Shown here: positions 48,601-59,228 of the stretch, piece by piece | Layout: every line of letters begins with the position of its first letter | Numbering within the stretch: position 1 is the first letter of the stretch | Assembly: GCF_958295425.1 (NCBI RefSeq) | Contig: NC_081149.1 | Location: 14,631,090 to 14,695,089 of the forward strand | Length of the DNA stretch: 64,000 bases | Reading direction: 5' to 3' | DNA from: Solea solea | Taxonomy: Eukaryota; Chordata; Actinopteri; Pleuronectiformes; Soleidae | Notes under the pieces: generated by a model | Told to the model about the DNA's origin: nothing | Seen by the model: the letters and a program-made list of their open reading frames with translations, nothing else | Databases searched by the model: none | Made by a program: the position numbers and the translations under genes

Positions 48601-51456
48601 TGGTTCTGAATTGCCAGGATGAAGACGTCGTATATGAAAGCAGGGAATGGGAACCGTGAGAGGACCACTCTGATCTTTTGCAGCAGAGGGCCAGCGGTAG
48701 TTCTGTTGTAAGAGTGCATAATGGCCCGGTCCACCGCGTGCTGCACGGCCAGAAATCCCTCTCGGAAATAACCTTTAAACAGGAAAAGAGGATACATTAT
48801 CGCTGAGGAAAACATGTTAATACCCATATAATTGAATCGGAAACGATGTGGGTCAAAGGTTTTTGGCATGAAATGTTCCACAAGGCAAAGACTTCGGTCT
48901 TCTTGAAGTTAACATTAAAAGGGTCTTAGGAGAGAGACGTAGAGCTGCAGCGATTATAATGCATATGGAGTTTGCCAATTCATATTCATGAGGGTCTAAA
49001 AGCTTTGTCAGTGTGTATGCGCTGTTAAGATGACTTCCTCTTTTTGGAGTATGGCTTTATTATGAGAAAAGGTCTGCTTAGGGACAGCTGAACAGTGTCT
49101 CCCCTCTAATCCACAGAACATCAGGATCACATCATCGAAACATGACGTATCAATCAGTCGGTGAAGATTAACTCGGGAGCATTTAAGGTCTCCTGAACAC
49201 TGCCTGGCACCTCGCAAATGTAACCCGATAGCGTCCGTAACATTCATACGGCGGGAGGGAGGGGGGAGGGGGGTTTGTTACCTGGCGTGCCGCCCTCCTT
49301 GTCATACTGCTCTCTCGGCCCAGGCAGTTGAAAAAGTGGAAAGAGGCTGAGCGTGTGCCAGTCCAGGTCACTGTTCGGGTTCAGCTCGGATTTCTCTTTG
49401 GGCGGGGCGTTACGTGGCGTGAAGGAGAAGCGTAGGTGGTAGCTCACCTGTGCGTGAGAGAGCAAGAGGAAAAGGAAATGAGTAGTGACAACCAGAGCGA
49501 GACTCTCCAGAAAACATGGCTTCAGATGTTGCCAATATCTCTCAGTCAGCTCTGCTGTAGAGCGAATAAATATAAAATATCATCATGGGCCTCTTTTGTT
49601 TCTATTATCGATCCATGTGCGGTACACACCACAAACATGTGTTCATTTGTTTCATTTGGTATTCATTTAGACAAAACCTCCTATAGGCAGTTTTAATATA
49701 CAGGTTACATTTTATCTGTGGCATCTGTGCTTACCTTTGCCAATCCAAAGTAAGCACAGATGCCACAGATAGAAGAACCATGATGTATAATCATAAACAT
49801 GTAATGTGTCAAATGTATTGTATTTTTTTTTACACATGCTACCTTCTAAACTACTCAAAAGGTGATGGAATGACTGGTGTTGTATTAATATGGTGAACAG
49901 TCTCAAAGACATTCTTTTGCTCAAATGTTCAACGCCTTGATAAGTGAAACAAGTAATGTGTCAAAAAGGTTGACGATGACTGATTAATGGGATCAGAATG
50001 AATAAAAACAGAGAGGAAAATAAACATGGAAATGTGTCTTTTTGTTATATTACCATGTGTGTGTTTACTGTTTTATACATCTGCCAATTTTCCCTCAACA
50101 AGGACAATATGGCCAAATTGAATTCATTGGTAATAAATATTAGCAAATCACACATCTGCTTTTTGACTTCCCCTTAGGCATCAGCTGGAGGACATGTAAA
50201 ATAAATACTGAAAAAGAAACTGAAAAAGTGTTTGTATTCCTCCTCATCCTTACACTGAGATTATTAAAACATAAATTACTTCTGTTAAAATGAAAAACAC
50301 TAAAAAAAGCAGAATTTGCCAGTAGCCAGACTTTATTATACTACTATTATTCTATGTCTTGTGTTTAATTTCTTATGTATTATATATTCTTTTTATTAAA
50401 CGTTTAACTTATTTATGACACACTTAGTGTTAAATTATATCTGTATAAAAAGTGCCAAAAATGCTACATAAATAAAGATTAATTGACTGACTAACTGATT
50501 GATTGACCGCAGTGTCCCCAACACAATAACCAGTATACAAAACCACGCGCTGGCAACTTTAACCACACAAACGTTGTAAACATTGACAAAGGCCCTCCTT
50601 TTACCTTTAGAGGCAGAGGTTCATCATCGTGACTGAACGGGTGCTCAAACACCACAGCAGCCAGCATCTTTCCCGACAGAGGGTCATTTTTCACATATTC
50701 CTCAAAGTGTTTCTCGGTTTCAAAGCCACGCACTGTAAAACAAACAGACACACACACACAAAAAAAGCAGCACAGTAGTCATGTTGTGGTATTTATCTCA
50801 CACATACACACACGTACATGCTTTCTTTACCTTGTGATCTTATAAAAAGGGAAGAGATACCACAAGGGCTGAAACACACACACATATTCACAAGGCATTG
50901 CGACACCAACCCTCACAAACTTACAAACAATCCAAAAGAGACTGAATGAAAACACAGAGAGAAGGAGAATAAAAGATAAAAAACTGATATATTTTTTTCA
51001 CAATAAACATTAATATAAACATGAAGCTATTCTGAAACTGGCAAGTACAGCATGTTTAAACACTGGGTCTAAGGTTAAATCTGGGTCAGTTCCATAAAAT
51101 AAACACCTGCATGGAGACACAGGTAAAGGGCAAACCAGCCTGTCAAACTAATCAGTTCAAATGTTATATAAATGTAAATAAATAATAGAAAGGTCATTTC
51201 CCCGCCAGCATATGAACAGTTGACACATGAAAATACTGTGGAGAAGCTTATTAGACATTTAAATTGCTCAAATAAATACACATATATCGAAATGAATCAT
51301 GTTTAAGGAGGGGAAAAAAACACCATTACTATTACAAAAGCATCTCACACCACAGATGTGGTAACAACATGTTTACATCTGTGGGTGGATTTAATGGATG
51401 TGTTGTTGTTTCAGTGAGAACATTGAGGACATACAGTACGTGTATTCCGGTGGTCC

Positions 51457-51495
<39 letters not shown>

Positions 51496-54400
51496 AGCAT
51501 GCTAGATAATTTGATTCCCTTCCACCTTTTCCTCTGATCACTGAGAGCAGCTAAATTATTTATCACCGGCCAAAGTGGGATCTCTGCGGCTGTGATCAGG
51601 ACAACCTGCAGCTCCACGAGCACGTCTACCCGCTGCCTCGTGGCTGTCATTAGAGCAACACAGCTGCTCTTAAGGAAAGAAAAAAACATCAACACTGTAT
51701 TTGCACGCCCGCCAGTCGGACTATCTGCATGTTTGCGTGTCCTGACGCTGGCAGTTAGAAAGAGCTGTGGTGGCGTAGGTGTCCTGAGAAGAGGAGGAGG
51801 GTCTGAACTCTCATCTGACACAGTTTCACACAAAAGATGGGCGTGATCTATTTGCTCTCCTGAGGGTTGTTTCTAGTGGAACCAGTATTCACAGGTCTGC
51901 CCTGAATTACTAGTGGTGTCAAGGCTCAGGTATTTGTTTCACAGCCTTAGTGTCGTGCTTTGCCGAGCAACAACTCAATATTCTTTATTTAACTTTACTC
52001 TTATGTGTTTGCAGAGCGTGATGAGGTATTTACTTTCTGTAATGTTTTTAAGGGACTTGTTTTTCCATTTGGACTGACAGTAACCTTAGATGGGATGAAA
52101 GATTGTTCTTCCCTACCTCAGTTTGCCCTGAGTTGAGAAATATCTTCATTCTTTTCTTTGTTACGTGCCAACCAGTGACAGTTGGTCCTGTTATCGTAAC
52201 TGTAAGCAAAGATGGCCGACTCTGTTTACATTCTGGGAATGAGGTCCCGTCCCCCTACGAGTGGGTCTAAAAAGTGAGAAATTAGCATTGTAGTTTCAAG
52301 ACTCGAGCCAAGGCTTGGACCAAGTGTCACTGGTGGGCAAGTAACAAAAAAAAAGAATGAAGATATTTCTCAACTCAGGGGAAACTGAGGTTGGGAAGCA
52401 CAGTTTTTCAAAAATACGAGTCCTATTCTAGTAATTCAGTGAAGTATTCCTTTAAGTATTAACAACTTTCAACTACTGCTTTGTTATGTTCATATTGCCT
52501 CTGATAATACGGTTCAAAATACGTACTTTGAACCAACAGGAGCACACCACTGCAGCTCCAAGTATCAATTCTGTCCCCCTTTTTAGATCTGTGTTAATTC
52601 TGTGTTAAGTGTTATATTCAGCCTTAATTAGTCATATTTTACCTTTGTAGAATATGGTATCAGTTGTTCTATTGCTAAAAACTTAAACCAATGTCTATCC
52701 TGTACACATGAAACAGTCTGTTGGTGGAACTTAACCTAGAGATCTACATAAGGCAAGTCAGTTCCTCCTGAAGATAACGTGAACGTTCACAGACTTGATA
52801 TGGAGATGGAAATTCGGCATAATACTCCACACCAAACCACTTTTTAACAGTTCCACACTTTGGTTTTTAAAACAAGCTACAGCATAGCGCAGGGCTAGGC
52901 GATGACAATAATATTGCAATATAAAGAATCAAAACAATGTTCAGACGTTGTACAAAGACACGTAACACAAAAGTGTTTTACCTCAGATCAGTAAATATCA
53001 ATCTTAGCATCAATAATTAGCCATTTTGTGCAATGAATATTGACCTAGACTGATTTGAACATTCCCCTTTTGAGGAGTTTTTTGACCATACCACTAAACC
53101 CTGCAGTGAAGGCAGACTTTGTTACTGCCAAATGAAGGCTGGGCTCGATGCCAGTGTTTATACAAGGCAAAGCTAACAGGCAACTGAAGATGGCCTGATG
53201 TTTATTAAACAGACATCGCAGTTGTATTGATCTGCATGCCTAATTTACTAGAAGGCAGAGAAACATATAACCTTCCCAACTGATAGTGGCAGTCGGTAGT
53301 ATTTCACAGATCTGTAGTTCCTGCCCAACCGTCACTCACCTGAGGAGAGGGACAAGCTGCCTCGCACATCGTCTGCCACCTGACGCACCACGCTGGAGTT
53401 ACCGGGCACGTAGCCCAGCTGTAAGCGCCCCAAGAACTTCTTGGGTAACGTGTCGACGGTGTAGCTTTCGTAGATCGTGGCATTCGGGTAGTCCTTAAAG
53501 GGCACCTTCTGACGCAACAAGATGAGGATGCCGGAGAATAGCAGGGGCAGGAGTATCTCCACCAAAGTTACCAGGATTTGTCGTTTCTGGGGAGCAAGAA
53601 TAAAGAGATTTTTGATTGAATATTGATGATTTAAAATGGTAAAAAACATAACGTAAAACCAATCACAGGTAAGTAATGTAACCACTCTAGATCATCTGGA
53701 ACACAAAAGGACTGCAGCATGAATAAATACACACAACCCCAAGGGTTTATATATAACCTGACAGGACTAACTACAATAATTTATAATCGAAATGGAGTCT
53801 GAGGATCGATCTCTTCTTTTTAAATTTGAATGAGATGATTTCAGACGGTTAAAACAGAGTTATTCTGTTTATATATATTCCACCCTGCTCCTATTGAATG
53901 ATTCAAGTACAAAGTGAGTTGGACAGTTTCAGGATATAACACCGTAAATTGCAGAGGGGAGCCAATATTGAACCCTAATCAACTCTAAGTCAAAATTATG
54001 ACTTTAATGCATGTTTGTTGGGCTTCTTCAGATCTGACTTGGGCTGCTCTTCCACCCCACTTTTTCTTTTCTTTTCTTTTTTTTTTACAGCTGAATAACT
54101 AGGACACTCAGGGGAGTCAATGTGCTGCTGATGCTTGTGAGAAAGAGTGCATGTAGCCTCTCATATGAGGACAATGGTGCACTGGCAGAGGCAAATGAAT
54201 CTCAAATCTTAAATCTGTGAAAATGTAGCTGCGTATTTGACTGTGACGTTATTCATTTATTGGACTTTGCTGCTTCTATTTGCAATGAGCAGACAAAGAG
54301 TGATGCCGCAACAGCCTCACATAGCAGAGAGTCAATTCTTCTTCTGAATAGTTGCACCATTGTGAAACTTTCAACTGATATTAAAGCTATGATAACAGCC

Positions 54401-55096
54401 GTTCAGGGAAGTTCACAGCCCAGACTGTGTCGAGTATGACAATGGAAATACAACACTTTCTAAAAATAAGATAAAACTATCTACTTTAAACTGGTGATAT
54501 AATGTTCCCTGAACCACTTATTTGTGAAAGAACCTAGTTATCTGCTCCAGTAGGACAACCTGTGTCTCCTGTAGATGTTGATCAGGTGTGTGTAACCTGC
54601 CTAACACGTTAGCCAACAAATAAAACATAACTATATGAAACGGTCACATGCATCTAAGGTTAAACATCAAAATAATCAGATCGTACGGTTATGGGCCTCA
54701 TGCCATACAGTATGTCACAAAAATCTAAGAGAATTGATTTGTCCACAAGTGCCATATACGGCCAGGAAAAGCATGTGACAGTTATGGGGATGCTGATCGA
54801 GCTGGAGCCTGTGATACAACAACACACTGGGCTCAGTTTCCAAGAAAGCAGGGTTAACATCATAAATCTGTAGAAAAACAAAGTGTTAGTCCGTTTACTG
54901 TATTTATGACGCAACACCAGCCTATAACTTCATAAACACTGTCATAACACCAGCAACTCTGTAAACACAGCGACGCCTGACAATTCACAGTTGCAAACAA
55001 AGTCACCGTCTGTTCAGGACACACAGGCTGTAGGTAACTCACCTGCTGGAGATAGTTTTTCCACACCAGGAGTCCAAATTGTCTCATGATAGCCAT
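32580..55096 (-). CDS. abca3: ATP-binding cassette transporter ABCA3, complete
   Basis: Thirty coding exons join in frame (5130 bases, 1709 residues; human ABCA3 has 1704): 55043-55096, 53340-53586, 50605-50732, 49282-49447, 48513-48772, 48306-48422, 47848-47968, 46123-46296, 45648-45829, 44830-44976, 44467-44596, 44219-44373, 43983-44138, 43686-43896, 42530-42680, 42144-42242, 41247-41445, 40863-41169, 40236-40512, 39030-39234, 38692-38911, 36460-36618, 35943-36115, 35554-35688, 35225-35419, 34954-35141, 34671-34841, 33813-34009, 33316-33389 and 32580-32711. The start [14 protein letters not shown] keeps the xLxxKN sorting motif. NBD1 has GHNGAGKT (561-568), LSGGM (660-664) and VVMLDEP (680-686). 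NBD2 has GFNGAGKT (1419-1426), SGGNKRKLS (1519-1527) and VIFLDEP (1538-1544). Two membrane halves flank NBD1. Known role: phosphatidylcholine and phosphatidylglycerol import into lamellar bodies and related lysosomal organelles. A teleost a or b copy cannot be told apart here. Confidence 0.96.
36232..36263. repeat. (AAT)n microsatellite
   Basis: AAT units in abca3 intron 22. Confidence 0.8.
37139..38575. mobile_element. 1.44 kb TTAA-flanked DNA transposon relic in abca3 intron 21
   Basis: The ends AGGGGACATATTA (37139-37151) and its exact inverse (38563-38575) are flanked by TTAA at 37135-37138 and 38576-38579. TTAA duplication is characteristic of the piggyBac and Kolobok superfamilies. No transposase frame is present, so it is non-autonomous. 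The interior carries a GC-rich palindromic array. Confidence 0.8.
37755..38160. repeat. GC-rich palindromic repeat array inside the TTAA element
   Basis: Motifs GCGATCAGCGGTG and its inverse, and GGCGAGCCGCCTAAACGG, recur many times in both orientations. One arm (about 37917-37970) is inverted against about 38043-38097 over roughly 50 bases with few mismatches, enough for a large hairpin. Confidence 0.8.
40587..40841. mobile_element. 255 bp inverted-repeat element in abca3 intron 18
   Basis: The left end CCTTGTTTGGACCTGGTATT and the inverse of the right end (CCCTGTTTAGACCTGGTATT) match over about 24 bases with few differences. The element starts about 20 bases after the splice donor of exon 18. 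Confidence 0.65.
41958..41990. repeat. Short perfect inverted repeat in abca3 intron 16
   Basis: Thirteen-base arms 41958-41970 and 41978-41990 around a 7-base spacer. Confidence 0.8.
42972..43633. mobile_element. 660 bp foldback element in abca3 intron 14
   Basis: Long inverted repeats: the left side (GAGTATTAGGGCCACA, then AGACTTCGAGAATAAAGTC, then AACCTGTTGTTTTAGAAGAG) reappears inverted on the right at about 43505-43633. Arms are about 130 bases with mismatches. The short minus-strand open frame inside it is not a recognised protein. Confidence 0.75.
45554..45613. repeat. (GT)n microsatellite beside abca3 exon 9
   Basis: About 30 GT units, reading CA on the coding strand and starting about 34 bases after the exon 9 donor. 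CA repeats near donors can bind hnRNP L and alter splicing in other genes; an effect here is only inferred. Confidence 0.9.
49713..49771. repeat. Perfect 22 bp hairpin in abca3 intron 4
   Basis: Arm 49713-49734 is the exact inverse of 49750-49771. The 15-base spacer can itself pair (CTTTG with CAAAG), leaving a small loop, so the fold resembles a pre-miRNA. No known miRNA was recognised. Confidence 0.8.
51459..51488. repeat. (TG)n microsatellite
   Basis: TG units followed by a short CG-rich run, in abca3 intron 2. Confidence 0.9.
52108..52398. mobile_element. 290 bp inverted-repeat element in abca3 intron 2
   Basis: The left arm from CTTCCCTACCTCAGTTTGCC (52108 onward) is inverted at the right end (CTTCCCAACCTCAGTTTCCC on the minus strand). 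The arms share CTGAGTTGAGAAATATCTTC and a later CCAGTGACA...TTGGTCC, giving about 80 bases of pairing. Confidence 0.75.
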
Positions 55097-55121
55097 TTTG
55101 ACTCAGTACGCGGATCAGTCG

Positions 55122-56692
55122 GGTTTCTGCAGTAACGAGAGTCAGACAGAGAAGGACATTTTAGTTTGAGGTTAATCACTTGTTCGTTTCTGGACTTCTT
55201 GAAAGAGATTCAACCAACTGCAAAGGTTTCTGATCATTTTTCGAGTTCACATAAACTCAAGTAAACCGAAAAAAAAAGAGAGAAGTGAAACTGAACATAC
55301 AGCAGCTGTATCAAAAATTAGAATGACGTTTAAGTTATATTTCCGAAAGTTGTATGTGTAATGTATCACACAAGGGGAAATGTCCACCAGATTTTATAAA
55401 AACAAAGGTGAGGTGATAGCAGACTGGAAATGATACCTACTTTGTATTTATTAAAAAATAAATACAAATGAGATAAAGATAAGGAAACAGACAGGTGACC
55501 GTCACATGAACCAGTTGGACAAGCAAAATATAATCTGAGTGGAAACAGGGCTCAGACAACATGCATGCCTACATAATAATGTCTTTTTTTGTTACACTGA
55601 CAGTCAAATACACAAAGAACAGAGCAACAAGGAACATTTTTTTGAGCCAAGACTTGATTAACAACAAATCTAAAAGTCATGGATCACTAGCAACTGGACT
55701 TGGAGTCTCATCCAGAGGGTGAAACATCTTCAAGAAATCGAAAAGTCCAGTTGACTTTTAGATAACTTTGACCTGGATGAATGGGAATTTACACAGACAT
55801 TCACAGCAAAAGTGCACAAGATCATCGGTGCAACTAAAATAGTCATTCATCTATTCTGTATTCAGACTTTAATCTTTATTATCCTTAGGATTGTAAATGG
55901 GCAACTGGACTTGCTTAAGTTTTATTGAAGGTGTTTCACCATCCAAGCGTCTTGGGAGAGGATATCTTTTCAAATTGGCATTCCCATAATACAGTGGTGG
56001 ATTATAACCATCCAGGTACTGCATTTCAGTGCAAATTTGACTTCCATGTTCCACGACTCTTCATTCACAGCATCCGTGCAACTTAACTCACTGATGTCAA
56101 GTTACCTGAGGCAACACGATAGTCACAGACAATATCTAATCACATACATACCTATATCTACATATTATACATTTTCTTACACACACACGCAGCATCACAG
56201 CAACAAAAGGTTTTCTTCATTGACAGTGCATATCTCACGAATTAAACTAAACTAATAATGTAATAATCTTCCTGGATTTCACACTAATGTAATACATTTT
56301 TAATTAGTTACACCCCTTTCATGTATTTTGGTACAATCCAAGTGATTTACATTCATTATCTATACATTTATGGCGACAGTTTCTCACTGAGTGCGTTCAG
56401 GGAGACGTTTCGCTTTAAAATATGTGATTACAGACGTGGATGTTTTCCTTATTAACTAAAACCCGCCCTGCTCTTCTCTCATTGGCCCGGCGCTACCGTG
56501 TGGCCGTCCTGATTGGACAATCGACCTGCTCGTCAATCCCCAAGGAGCCTGATGATGAATGCTGATGATGGAGCTAGGAGACAAAGCTAGGTATTTACAG
56601 AAAATACGACGTGCTGACTCACACACAAACCTCTAAAATGCCTTCATTTGAATCGAGCGGTTGCGTTCCACTGCACAAATACGTCGAATTAC
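55122..56692. other. abca3 5' UTR intron / spacer
   Basis: An acceptor just right of 55121 (minus strand TTACTGCAG) implies an intron within the 5' UTR. About 55690-55800 contains a phrase familiar from teleost repeats (AAGTCCAGTTGACTTTTAGATA). A minus-strand open frame at 55869-56054 was not recognised and is not called. Confidence 0.4.
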
Positions 56693-57060
56693 CTGAAAAA
56701 AAGATGGTCTCCCCACATGAACTTCACACAAGCCGTGGTCCCGTCGAGATGAAAAACAGTTCCTGCTTCCTTTTCTGGGTCTTAAACCAGCAACAAAGAC
56801 ATCACTGCGGGGCTTCTCCTATCAGCGACACCGCGGAGGCTTGGCTGGGCAACAGCGGAACCAAGCACCTCAGTTGTCCGCTCCAGGTTGTTCTCTTCCA
56901 GTCCTGTTTGACGCCTGCGAGCGAGATGACATTGCACCAGCTGCGGGACAAGCCCGTGAATACACCGCACAATGCAGGAACAGCCGTCAACAAAACGCAC
57001 CACGTGACCTCGCTGAAACTGGAGAGTCACGTGACCGCAACAGCGAGACCTCATGGCTAT
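56693..57060 (-). other. Candidate abca3 non-coding first exon and promoter
   Basis: This is a comparatively GC-rich block upstream of abca3. A minus-strand donor (TTTCAG then GTAATT) at 56692 could splice to the 5' UTR acceptor at 55122. The transcription start cannot be fixed from sequence. Confidence 0.35.
57001..57035. promoter_or_regulatory. Two E-boxes, one a perfect CLEAR palindrome, upstream of abca3
   Basis: CACGTGAC at 57001-57008 and GTCACGTGAC at 57026-57035. The latter is the exact 10-base CLEAR motif bound by TFEB and TFE3 at lysosomal gene promoters. ABCA3 works in lysosome-related organelles, so the site is plausible, but occupancy is inferred. Confidence 0.5.
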
Positions 57061-59228
57061 GTCTGCATGGAAACGTTAATGTATATCACACACTGTATGA
57101 CACCGAATGTTGCGGCACATATTTATTAATCCTTTTTTTTTTTCTTTCACTTACGGTTAAAAAGTAAATTCATTCATTGTTTACCGCGTTGATGCAATAA
57201 GGCATCCAAATAATAACAGGAGGACCACCATTTCATCCCAAAATAAACAGGGGGTACATTTTTCTTCAGGACCGGTTTTACAGTTGCCGAAACTTGTAGG
57301 CAAGAAGACATCCAAAATAGTATACAGAACATCACATTGATAGTTAGTTGATAGTTAAGAAATGACATTGATGTGTTCGTATACAGCTGTTGAAATTCTG
57401 GGGACTCTTTACTGAACCACTCCAACTGCTTCCTTTTCAAGACTGATGGAGATGACTTGTGTTTAAGTTTTTCCTTTATTAATTTGTATCAATATGGGGT
57501 ATTAAGTGTGGACTGTGGGTGTATTTTGTTTTTTAAGAATTGGTCAAATAATCTGGAAAAAAAATGTCTATACACTTATATGGATATTAAGTCTAATTCA
57601 ATACAGCACATAAGTATCCTGTGAAATCCCGGCCACAGCTTTGCTAAATGATGCCAACTGGCTTTGATGAGCACTTTCACGCAACATGAACTAAGAACTT
57701 TAAGAACAAATAGTGAGCTTTTAGCCAGCTGAAATCTTTTGTTGTCGATCACTCTCAGGATCGAGAAAAAACAGCTTGAGGACGAATCACAGCATCTTAT
57801 ATTAACATCTTGTGACTGTGCCTCATTAAAAGTGAGCAGAAAACAATCTGAGGCAAATGTAATTAAATTATGCAAAGGCATGAAAAAATTATAGTGTAAC
57901 GATATCAGCATGCTTTTTTATTTTAACTTGATACAAAAATTACATATTCACATCACAGGCTTAATGAGAAAATACTGTATTATATTAAAAAAAAAGCGTT
58001 TCACATAGAAAACCTGCCTTTTTGGAATGAAGCAGTAACAATTTCAAGTAGTAGTGGCATACTCGCTCTTTTTATACATATAACATTATGTACTTCGATA
58101 AAAACAGGTGAAAACTAGTCAACAGTTTAAAATGTATTTACTGTCAGTCACAATCACTAAGACATTGTGTACTATTTCCTGAATGAGTACTACAGTACTT
58201 GAAGACCCTATCAAGTAGTAATTTTTCTCCCATTAGCATCTTAACTTCCATTTCTCTCAAAGCAGGCAAATCAAACTCATTTAAAATACTCTAGTATTGA
58301 TTGTTCAAGCTGGAAAATGATCATATTTCATTGAATTATGCCTCTTCTGTGATGAGAAAAGTGCAAGACCTAATACAGACGAAAGGAAAAGTACAACATA
58401 TCAGAGATTCGTGATGGATTTGGTTGCAATGATGGTTTGTACAATACTCATCCAGCTAGGTATTCTGGGTTAGTTCCATTATCAGCACATCTTACCGGAC
58501 ATAGCGTGTCAATGTTGTAACAGTTAACATTGTCCTGGGTTACCTGATGCTACAGACCCTCTGTTGAATAATTAACGGCGCCAACAGGTGTATATGTAGA
58601 CGACTAAAGAAGAGACAGACTACTTAAAATCTAATTTCACAGCTCTTTTTTAGGTAATGCCTCTGGAAAAACAACAGCCACAGTAACTTTGGCAAACACA
58701 TGAAGAACAAATATTCATACAGTCATACTTTTAAGACTTTTGACAGACATGTGTTTCAACTACAGCAACGACAGATTAAATCAGCCACTGATGGCATTTG
58801 CCAAATACATTATTTTAAAAACAGTGCATAAAATGATACTATTAACACCAAACAAGGCAGCAACCCCCCCCCCCCCATCTTAACAACATCTTACAAGTCT
58901 GAGTTTTTGTGTTTGTCGGTTTGTTTTTGCACATCATTTGAGATAGGTTGTTGCAGATGGCTAAAAACAAAAATTATTGTACCAGTGTCCTGAGGAAAGT
59001 GACATTATGTTCCAGTGGTTCAAGAGCAGACTGTGAATTCATTGGAGGTATTTCATTGTGCCTGGAATGGAATGCAAACCTCAAAATGTCTTGATCTTCT
59101 GGCAGTTGACAGATCAGTGCAGGAGTGAGAAAAACATTGTGAAACAAGTGAAGGAAAGTGCTGGAGGATAATGCCTGAGCAAGTGGTTTGTTAAAACAGC
59201 CCATGGCCATTAAAATAAAAACCACTGT
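57061..59228. other. Spacer and probable ccnf 3' UTR
   Basis: The ccnf transcript probably runs left from 59228. A minus-strand AATAAA candidate is at 57917-57922, giving a 3' UTR of about 1.3 kb. A poly-C run of about ten bases lies near 58867. No other gene was seen. Confidence 0.4.

Noticed and set aside
32580..55096. Two separate ABCA half-transporter genes (N-terminal and C-terminal clusters)
   Set aside because: All thirty exons join in one open frame of 1709 residues in ABCA3 order, with no stop or second start between the halves.
55869..56054. Minus-strand 61-residue frame starting MEHGSQICTEMQYLDG
   Set aside because: Composition looks protein-like, but no family, splice partner or conserved start was recognised; it lies in repeat-like sequence upstream of abca3.
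56611..57167. Plus-strand 172- and 108-residue frames in the GC-rich block upstream of abca3
   Set aside because: No domain was seen and two frames overlap with similar length, as expected by chance in GC-rich promoter DNA.
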